This document shows, piece after piece, positions 1 through 5,902 of a stretch of DNA of 34,383 bases. The DNA is taken from assembly GCA_035623275.1 (NCBI GenBank), contig DASPTT010000126.1, positions 1 to 34,383 on the forward strand, read 5' to 3'. The stretch comes from DASPTT01 sp035623275 (GTDB lineage: Bacteria; Actinomycetota; Acidimicrobiia; Acidimicrobiales; UBA8190). Within the stretch, counting starts at the first letter, position 1, and every line of letters starts with the position of its first letter. Made by a program: the position numbers and the translations under genes. Below the pieces are notes generated by a model. That model worked only from the letters and a program-made list of their open reading frames with translations, had not been told where the DNA came from and searched no databases.

Positions 1-86
1 CGGTGCGATCGTCCCAGCGTGCCGGGCGACTCGAAACGGGACGGACCCGAAACGGGACAGAAGTCGGAGCGTCAGAAGGCAGCCGA

Positions 87-1244
87 GTGCGGATCCTGAC
101 AGTGGCCAACCATCTCGGTGCGCGCGGAGGTCTGGAGCGCACGCAGCTGACGACATGCCGCGCCCTGGCGGAGCGGGGCCATCGGGTCGACCTCGTGTAC
201 GTGAGCGCCGGGGATTTCGAAGCTGACTGGCGCTCCTTCGCGGGCAGCATGGTGCAGATCGCCGGCACGCTGCCGCGTCGGGCCGCACCGATCCGGTCGG
301 CCACGGGCACGGCGCGCGCCCTGGCCGCAGCCCGCCGCTTGCGCCCCGAGGTCGTCTACGTCTACCGCTACTGGGACCTCCCGATGGCCGCACTGGTGCG
401 CGGGCCGGCACGCCGACCGGTCGTCTTCCACTGCTGCCTGCCGCCGCCGGTCCCGATGCCACGGTGGCTCCGCTGGAGCCTGGGACGGGTCGACACCACA
501 GTGGCCGTCTCCTCGGACACCGCCGCTCGCTGGCAGGGCAGCGGGCTGGACCCGAGTCGAGTGGAGGTCGTGCTGACGGGGATCGACTCGGACTACTTCC
601 GCCCCGTCGATGCCACACAGCGGTCGAAGCTCCGGCGAGCCCTGGGCACCTCCGACGACGCCTTCCTCGTGGTGTTCACCGGCCGGATCAGCCGCGAGAA
701 GGGCGTGGACGTGCTCGTCCAGGCGTGCCGCGCCCTTGCCGATCGCCTCCCCGACCTCCAGCTGGTGGTGGTCGGCGGCCCGTCCTTGGGCTCGGACCCG
801 GCGGACTCGGACCGCTACCGGGCGGAGCTCGAGCGCATGGCCGGGGACCTGCGCGTGGAGTGGCTCGGGGCGCGACCTGACGTCCGTCCCGTGCTGGCCG
901 CGGCCGACGTCGCCGTGGTGCCGAGCCTGTGGCCCGAGCCCCTGTCGCGCGCCGTCATGGAGCCGCTGGCGTGCGGCATCCCGGTCGTCGGCTCGCGCGT
1001 CGGCGGCACCCCCGAGCTCCTCTCCGGTTGGCTCGAGCGGTTCCTCTGTGCGCCTGGGGATCCGGCCGCGCTCGCCGTGACCCTCGAGGGGCTGCACGAC
1101 TGGCGCGCACGCGAACCGGACCTCGGCCGGCGTTGCCGGGCGGCCGCCGTGGAGCACCTGTCCCTGCGCCGCGAGACCGACGCCGTGGAGGCGGCACTGC
1201 GACGCACCACCCGGGAGAGCGTCGGTTCGAGCACACCCGCGTAG
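87..1244 (+). CDS. Glycosyltransferase family 4 (GT-B fold)
   Basis: Retaining GT-B glycosyltransferase of about 385 residues, likely cytoplasmic and adding a sugar from a nucleotide-sugar donor to a lipid-linked or surface glycan; donor and acceptor cannot be read from sequence. The N-terminal Rossmann half starts with VRILTVANHLGARGG, the glycine-rich loop of GT4 enzymes. The C-terminal half has GRISREKG (about residues 199-206) and the EX7E motif EPLSRAVME (about E284 and E292), followed by the typical CGIPVVGSRVGG. The frame is open back to the window edge, but I chose the GTG at 87 because it precedes the first beta strand directly and has an AGAAGG-like ribosome site at 74-79. An upstream GTG at position 3 would add 28 unconserved residues. 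It may be the last gene of a polysaccharide cluster to the left, since a hairpin follows its stop. Confidence 0.85.
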   Translation: MRILTVANHLGARGGLERTQLTTCRALAERGHRVDLVYVSAGDFEADWRSFAGSMVQIAGTLPRRAAPIRSATGTARALAAARRLRPEVVYVYRYWDLPMAALVRGPARRPVVFHCCLPPPVPMPRWLRWSLGRVDTTVAVSSDTAARWQGSGLDPSRVEVVLTGIDSDYFRPVDATQRSKLRRALGTSDDAFLVVFTGRISREKGVDVLVQACRALADRLPDLQLVVVGGPSLGSDPADSDRYRAELERMAGDLRVEWLGARPDVRPVLAAADVAVVPSLWPEPLSRAVMEPLACGIPVVGSRVGGTPELLSGWLERFLCAPGDPAALAVTLEGLHDWRAREPDLGRRCRAAAVEHLSLRRETDAVEAALRRTTRESVGSSTPA

Positions 1245-1276
1245 GCGCACCCCCCGTGTCTCGAAGGGGGGCGCGC
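1245..1276 (+). terminator. GC-rich hairpin after the glycosyltransferase
   Basis: Arms 1245-1255 and 1266-1276 pair over 11 positions with one A/C mismatch, including a run of six C opposite six G, around a 10-nt loop. It starts 1 nt after the stop codon. There is no following T tract, as is usual in high-GC actinobacteria, so terminator function is inferred from position and stability. Confidence 0.5.
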
Positions 1277-1471
1277 ACGCGGCGACGGCGGGCGGCGAGG
1301 GCGCGATCCGCAGTGATCACAGGCATATGACAAGATTTCGTCACAGCAACGGTTGAAAAAAACCGCGCAATGTGGTGGTACCGTTCAGATACCGACCATG
1401 ACTGCTATCGGGTGTGGCGGCGATCGCGGCACTGCGCGATCCATGGACGGGGGGGGAGCGTGCTGGGGGGC
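1277..1471 (+). promoter_or_regulatory. AT-richer upstream region of the LuxR-type gene with dyads
   Basis: This gene-free stretch contains one of the lowest-GC patches in the window (about 1320-1400). It holds the perfect palindrome GTGATCAC (1313-1320) and the imperfect dyad TGACAAGATTTCGTCA (1328-1343; TGAC and GTCA arms, 12 of 16 positions symmetric). It also has a TTGAAA hexamer (1353-1358) and a TACCGT box (1379-1384), though 20 nt apart, longer than the usual spacer. Promoter and operator roles are inferred. A start at ATG 1370 would put this element inside the coding region. Confidence 0.35.
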
Positions 1472-2764
1472 ATGGCGAACTTTTCGGATAACCGGCGGGA
1501 CGCGGAGGGCGGTCCCGGACCCGCAGTCGTCGCGTGCGTCAGGGTCGAGAGCCGGTCGGCGAGCGGGGCCAAGAGCCTCGACCCGCCCTTGTGGGGACTG
1601 GCCGTCCGGCGGATGGAGGGGTGCCTCCGCCCCGGGGACTGGATGTGCGCGCTGGGTGCGGGACGCCTTGCCGTGTGCTTCGGCAACGGCGCGCACAACG
1701 TGACACCCCAGGCACTCGGGACCCGATTGGCCCGAGCCATCGGTGAGCACTTGTCCGTCGGCACGAGCCACCTCGACCTCGGCGTGACCGTGGGCGTCGC
1801 CACAGGGCCGGCCGGGGCCGACCGCGCGGACCTCGTGCACGAAGCCCTGGGCGCCGTGCGGCCTCGTCGCCGGGTCGACGTCGACGGCGTGCCGACGGTC
1901 GTCGTGTCGCAGGTACGACGGTGTCGCCACAGCGCCGCCGGGACGTCGCTGGCCCGTCGGACCACCTACCGTCTCGCGTGGGACGACGGCGATTCGCCGC
2001 TCGTGTCCGCTCCCGCGATCGAGCTGGACCCGCATCGATCGGACCTCTCGTTGCTCGTCATCGGCCCACCGAGAACCGCGGGTGGCCACCATCACGGCCC
2101 GGCCGTCGCGGGCGTCCTCGCTGTGGCCGAGCGCGTCGGCGTGACGCCACGCGTCACCGCCGCCACGGAGGCCGCGGAGGCCGTCGGCCAGTACCGGAAC
2201 CTGGCGCCCGACGTCGTGGTCATACCCCTTCGCTCGCCCAGCCACCTGGTGCGGACCACTGCGGGGGCGACTGCGGAGATGGCCATGCCATGGGAGCTGG
2301 CCGCGCAGATGACGCGCGCGCTCGTCCAGGCGGGTGCCACCGTCCTCGCCGTCGGCGTGGGGGCGACGGTGGCCGCCATCGCCGCCTGCGTCCGTGAAGG
2401 CGCGCACGGCGTCCTCGACCTCTGGGAGTTCGCCGAGGAGCTCGACAAGCTCCACGCCAACCTTGACAGCCAGCGGCTCGTCGGCGGCGACCATGCCCGC
2501 AACGAGGTCCGCGACACGGCCCGGCCCTCCCTCCCGCACCCCTACGAGGGGCTGCTCGAATTGACCGCCAGCGAGCACCGGGTGCTGTACCAGATGATGC
2601 GCGGGGACGCGGCCAGTGAGATCGCGCAACAGCTGGTGGTGTCGATCGCCACGGTGCGCTCGCACATCCGCTCGATCCTTCGCAAGCTCGGGGTGAGCTC
2701 GCAGCTCGCGGCCGTTGCCATCGCCAATGGCGTCCATCAGGAGGCCGTCGCCAACGACGGCTGA
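1472..2764 (+). CDS. LuxR-type regulator with degenerate GGDEF-like and receiver-like domains
   Basis: Predicted cytoplasmic transcription regulator of about 430 residues. Residues ~17-130 follow the layout of a diguanylate cyclase domain (strand PAVVACVRV, helix before CLRPGDW, then LGAGRLAVCF, then DLGVTVGVATG and a final helix), but the GGDEF signature reads GAGRL, so cyclase activity is not expected. Residues ~205-345 resemble a response-regulator receiver: APDVVVIPLRS sits where the phospho-acceptor Asp should be, with Pro in its place, and REGAHGVLDLWEF corresponds to the usual GAxGYLxK end. Residues ~363-425 are a clear LuxR/NarL helix-turn-helix (LTASEHRVL, then ASEIAQQLVVSIATVRSHI and LRKLGVSS). 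ATG 1472 is preferred because of the G-rich ribosome site just before it; ATG 1370 is an alternative. Its target is unknown; the neighbouring glycosyltransferase makes glycan control plausible. Confidence 0.75.
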   Translation: MANFSDNRRDAEGGPGPAVVACVRVESRSASGAKSLDPPLWGLAVRRMEGCLRPGDWMCALGAGRLAVCFGNGAHNVTPQALGTRLARAIGEHLSVGTSHLDLGVTVGVATGPAGADRADLVHEALGAVRPRRRVDVDGVPTVVVSQVRRCRHSAAGTSLARRTTYRLAWDDGDSPLVSAPAIELDPHRSDLSLLVIGPPRTAGGHHHGPAVAGVLAVAERVGVTPRVTAATEAAEAVGQYRNLAPDVVVIPLRSPSHLVRTTAGATAEMAMPWELAAQMTRALVQAGATVLAVGVGATVAAIAACVREGAHGVLDLWEFAEELDKLHANLDSQRLVGGDHARNEVRDTARPSLPHPYEGLLELTASEHRVLYQMMRGDAASEIAQQLVVSIATVRSHIRSILRKLGVSSQLAAVAIANGVHQEAVANDG

Positions 2765-2771
2765 AGCCGCA

Positions 2772-2786
2772 TGCCCGGTTCGGGCA
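2772..2786. terminator. Hairpin between convergent regulator and ygfZ genes
   Basis: TGCCCG (2772-2777), loop GTT, CGGGCA (2781-2786) form a perfect 6-bp stem in the 36-nt gap between two convergent genes. It could stop transcription from both sides. No T tract is visible. Confidence 0.45.
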
Positions 2787-2800
2787 CGTGGCGCGTGGGG

Positions 2801-3823
2801 TCAATCCGTGGCCAGCTCGATCGGGAACGCCCGGGCCCGGATGCTCGCGGGCGGATCCTCGGGCCTGTCGGCGGCGGTGGGGCTTCGCAGCGTGACCTCG
2901 CACGGCGGGGTGACGCGCCGGTGGAGGAAGGCGAGCGCCGTGACGGTGCCGTCGCGTGGATCGAGCGCCGCCGAGGTGACCGTGCCCGCATCGGCGCCGT
3001 CCACGACCACCGTGGCGTGCCACAGGGCCGCCGCGTCGCCGTGCACGGCCGGCCCGTCCACCACCACTCGGCTCAGTCGACGGGCGACGTTGGTCCCCCG
3101 GGCATCGAGGCGGGCGACGAGCTCTTGGCCCGTGTAGCACCCCTTGGTGAAGCTCACGCAGCGCCCGACCAAGCCGACCTCCGCCGGGATGGTCCGCTCG
3201 TCGATCTCGGCGCCCGCCCTCGGGATCCCGGCCTTGATCCGCAGGACCTCCAGGGCGGCCGGCGCGCACACGCGCACGCCCGCCGGCACAGCGGGCGCGG
3301 GGCCGAGCAGATCCACGCCTCGCACGCCGTTCCAGGAGTACGGGACGGCGACCGTCACCTCGGGGCCGGGCGCTGTCCGACCACCGAGACCGTCGCCCCC
3401 GGACGCGCCAGGAGATCCCCCGAACACCGCCGGGTCCGCCCGGTCTCCTCGCAGGGCCAGGGCTCGCCACGGGAGCGGGTCCACCTCGACCCGGACGCGG
3501 AGCTTGAAGCGCTCCAAGCGAGCCACCACGGCCGGCCCGAAGCCGCCTTCGGTGTCGAGGAGGAAGTCGTCGTCGCCCACGCGGACGACGCGCACCAAGG
3601 CGTCGATCTTGCCCTGCGGGCTGAGGAGCAGGGCATCGGCCGCCGCGCCGGCATCGAGCGTCTCGACGTCCTGGCTGCATTGTCCCTGGAGGTAGCTCGT
3701 GGCATCCGCACCGTGCACCCGCACGACGTCGCGCGCCAGCCAGAGCGCGCCCACGTGTCGCTCCAGGGCGTCGAGGTCGCCGGCCGGGGGCACCGACGAG
3801 GGGGTCGTCACCCGCTCACCCAT
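2801..3823 (-). CDS. ygfZ: YgfZ/GcvT-like folate-binding protein
   Basis: Cytoplasmic tetrahydrofolate-binding protein of the YgfZ (IBA57) family, 340 residues, whose known role is assembly or repair of iron-sulfur clusters in certain Fe-S enzymes. The family signature K-G-C-Y-x-G-Q-E is present at residues 227-234 as KGCYTGQE, with the invariant cysteine at 229. The N-terminal half (ARDVVRVHGADATSYLQGQ) matches the aminomethyltransferase-like fold. It is too short and lacks the C-terminal barrel needed for a true GcvT. Its ATG at 3823 overlaps the end of trpE by 8 nt, so it is probably translated from the hisI-trpE-ygfZ transcript. Pairing with trpE is not functionally obvious. The window also encodes an Fe-S enzyme, endonuclease III, but no direct link is shown. 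Confidence 0.88.
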   Translation of the reverse strand: MGERVTTPSSVPPAGDLDALERHVGALWLARDVVRVHGADATSYLQGQCSQDVETLDAGAAADALLLSPQGKIDALVRVVRVGDDDFLLDTEGGFGPAVVARLERFKLRVRVEVDPLPWRALALRGDRADPAVFGGSPGASGGDGLGGRTAPGPEVTVAVPYSWNGVRGVDLLGPAPAVPAGVRVCAPAALEVLRIKAGIPRAGAEIDERTIPAEVGLVGRCVSFTKGCYTGQELVARLDARGTNVARRLSRVVVDGPAVHGDAAALWHATVVVDGADAGTVTSAALDPRDGTVTALAFLHRRVTPPCEVTLRSPTAADRPEDPPASIRARAFPIELATD

Positions 3824-5369
3824 GGGCCCGGCGCGCCGCCCGGGCGGCGGCAGTGCGGCGAGCAGCCGGGACGGCGGCGAGGAGGGCGGCCGCCTTGTTG
3901 ACGCACTCCACGTCCTCCTCCTCGGGCACGCTGTCGGCCACGATGCCCGCGCCCGCCTGGACCGACGCCCGGCCGTCGGGGGACACGACCATGGTGCGGA
4001 TGGCGATGGCGGTGTCCAGGTTGCCCGAGAAGTCGAGATAGCCGACGACCCCGCCGTAGACGCCCCGCTTGGTCGGCTCGAGGTCGTCGATGATCTGCAT
4101 GGCCCGGACCTTGGGCGCGCCCGACAGGGTCCCCGCGGGCAGGGTGGCGCGCAGCACGTCGATCGGGCCCTTGCCCGCTGCCAGCCTCCCCGTGACCTGG
4201 GACGTGAGGTGCATGACGTGGCTGTAGCGCTCGAGGGTCATGAGCTCCTCGACCTTCTCGGTGCCGAAGTCGACCACACGGCCCACGTCGTTGCGCGCCA
4301 GGTCCACGAGCATCACGTGCTCCGCCAGCTCCTTCGGGTGCTCCACCAGTTCGGCGGCGAGTCGCCGGTCCTCGGCGTCCGTCGCCCCACGCGGACGGGT
4401 CCCGGCGATGGGCCGCGACACCACCACCCCGTCGCGCAGGCGCACCATGGGCTCGGGCGACGAGCCGACGACCGCGCCGTGCTCCGATCGGAGGAAGTAG
4501 AGATAGGGGCTCGGGTTCACCAGGCGCAGGACCCGGTACAGGTCGAAGGGATCGGCGCCCAGCTCGAGGTCGAAGCGCTGGGCCAGGACGACCTGGAAGA
4601 TGTCGCCGGCCCGGATGTGCTCCTTGGCGACCTCCACGGCAGCGGTGAAATGCGCCGAGGACATGGTGCGCCGCACCTCGGGGGGCCGGTCGTCCTCGTA
4701 CGGCGGCTCCAGGGGCGCCTCGTGCAGCGGCTGGGCCAGGTCGGCCGCCAGCTCGTCGAGGCGGCCGCACGCCTCCTCATAGGCGACGTCGGTCTCGGAC
4801 CGCGTCCACCCTGCTTCCGTCACCACGTTGTCCACCAGGACCGCCCGCTGCCGCCAACGGTCGAACGCGCACAGCTGGCCGATCACGCCGAGCACGGCGT
4901 CGGGGAACCCCTGGTCGTCGGGCGGCACCCGCGGCAGCCGCTCCACCTCGCGCACCACGTCGTAACCGAGGTACCCCACGATGCCGCTGTGGAGCGGCGG
5001 CAGCGAGGGGATGACCGGTGCGCGGAACCCGGCCAGCAGGGCCTCGATGGCCGCCAGCACCCCGCCCGGCCCGGCCACGCCCTCGGGCAGTGCCAGGTCG
5101 CCGCGCACGGCGACCTCGCCGTCGGCGGCGACCAGGGTGGCCAGCATCCGGCGGCCCACGAACGAGTATCGGCCCCAGCGCTCACCGCCCTCCACCGATT
5201 CGAGGAGGAAGCCCGGCTCGGCCCCGACGACCTGGATGAAGGCCCCCACGGGTGTCACCGTGTCGGCCACGACCTCGCGCCACACGGGGACGATCCGGTG
5301 CGCGCGGGCCAGCTCGCCGAATTCCTCCCGCCCGAGCCAGTCGTGGGAGCGGGTCCCCGAGCCGATCAC
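3816..5369 (-). CDS. trpE: Anthranilate synthase component I
   Basis: Converts chorismate and ammonia or glutamine to anthranilate, the first step of tryptophan synthesis; 517 residues, normal for the family. The N-terminal domain has LLES at 55-58, the tryptophan-binding motif for feedback inhibition, followed by RWGRYSFVG. The chorismate-binding domain (about 235-500) shows IAGTRPRG (321-328), HVMLVDLARND (351-361), PAGTLSGAPK (411-420), YGGVVGYLDFSGN (438-450) and QAGAGIVADS (471-480). The start is GTG 5369, whose GTGA overlaps the TGA of hisI by 4 nt. The frame is open to 5498 but that part is arginine-rich and lies wholly inside hisI. The TrpG amidotransferase subunit is not in the window and must be elsewhere. 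Confidence 0.95.
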   Translation of the reverse strand: MIGSGTRSHDWLGREEFGELARAHRIVPVWREVVADTVTPVGAFIQVVGAEPGFLLESVEGGERWGRYSFVGRRMLATLVAADGEVAVRGDLALPEGVAGPGGVLAAIEALLAGFRAPVIPSLPPLHSGIVGYLGYDVVREVERLPRVPPDDQGFPDAVLGVIGQLCAFDRWRQRAVLVDNVVTEAGWTRSETDVAYEEACGRLDELAADLAQPLHEAPLEPPYEDDRPPEVRRTMSSAHFTAAVEVAKEHIRAGDIFQVVLAQRFDLELGADPFDLYRVLRLVNPSPYLYFLRSEHGAVVGSSPEPMVRLRDGVVVSRPIAGTRPRGATDAEDRRLAAELVEHPKELAEHVMLVDLARNDVGRVVDFGTEKVEELMTLERYSHVMHLTSQVTGRLAAGKGPIDVLRATLPAGTLSGAPKVRAMQIIDDLEPTKRGVYGGVVGYLDFSGNLDTAIAIRTMVVSPDGRASVQAGAGIVADSVPEEEDVECVNKAAALLAAVPAARRTAAARAARRAHG

Positions 5370-5746
5370 GCGTCGGGTTCGCCGAAGGCGCGGTAGAAGC
5401 ACGACCGGTTCCCGGTGTGGCAGGCCCCGCGGCCGTCCTGGTCCACCGTGACGAGCAAGGCATCCCCGTCGCAGTCGTAGCGCACGGCCCGAACCCACTG
5501 ACGGTCACCCGACGTCTCGCCCTTGCACCAGTACTCCCGGCGGCTCCGGCTCCAGAACCACGTCCGACCGGTGTCGAGGGTCCGTCGGAGCGCCACCTCG
5601 TCCATGTACGCCACCATCAGCACGGCCCCGTCGCTCGCGTCCTGGACGACGGCTGTCACCAGTCCGTCGTCGTCAAATCTGACTACACCGAGCTCCTCCT
5701 CGCGATAGGAGATCGGCGTGGCCTGGCGTGCCGGCGGCTCGTTCAT
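5366..5746 (-). CDS. hisI: Phosphoribosyl-AMP cyclohydrolase
   Basis: Third step of histidine synthesis: opens the adenine ring of phosphoribosyl-AMP in a zinc- and magnesium-dependent reaction. The 126 residues match a stand-alone HisI without the HisE pyrophosphohydrolase domain. Signatures are VLMVAYMDEVAL, GRTWFWSRSRREYWCKGETSG (zinc Cys in WCKG), the acidic metal motif YDCDGD, and ACHTGNRSCFYR with two further cysteines. ATG 5746 is preceded by GAAGGA. It heads the hisI-trpE-ygfZ operon and lies about 3 kb from the other his genes, which a divergent transporter gene separates from it. Confidence 0.95.
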   Translation of the reverse strand: MNEPPARQATPISYREEELGVVRFDDDGLVTAVVQDASDGAVLMVAYMDEVALRRTLDTGRTWFWSRSRREYWCKGETSGDRQWVRAVRYDCDGDALLVTVDQDGRGACHTGNRSCFYRAFGEPDA

Positions 5747-5755
5747 GGTCCTTCA

Positions 5756-5761
5756 ACGATA
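5756..5761 (-). promoter_or_regulatory. Candidate -10 box of hisI
   Basis: Reads TATCGT on the minus strand, 9 nt before the hisI ATG, a match to the TANNNT consensus. No clear -35 is visible. Together with the ribosome-site-like GAAGGA it would give a very short leader. Confidence 0.4.
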
Positions 5762-5813
5762 CCGGTGCCCACCGACGGGCCGGACGGGGGCCATCGGAGA
5801 ACGGGAATCCGCC

Positions 5814-5844
5814 TTTTCCAGGCGCCGCGGAACATCGTACGATG
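5814..5844 (+). promoter_or_regulatory. Candidate promoter of the MMPL gene with an overlapping 12-nt palindrome
   Basis: TTTTCC (5814-5819) and TACGAT (5838-5843) are 18 nt apart and could be -35 and -10 boxes; a leader of about 50-60 nt would reach the ribosome site before ATG 5903. The -10 box lies inside a perfect 12-nt palindrome CATCGTACGATG (5833-5844), the position expected for a repressor operator. Both roles are inferred. Confidence 0.4.
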
Positions 5845-5902
5845 CTGGCAGCGAACCGCCCGGCCAGCGCGTCGGGAAGTGGTCACACTGCCTGGGGGGG
5901 CG

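Noticed and set aside
5370..5498. N-terminal extension of trpE to 5498.
   Set aside because: Arginine- and proline-rich, unlike any TrpE, and wholly inside hisI; GTG 5369 gives a normal-length protein.
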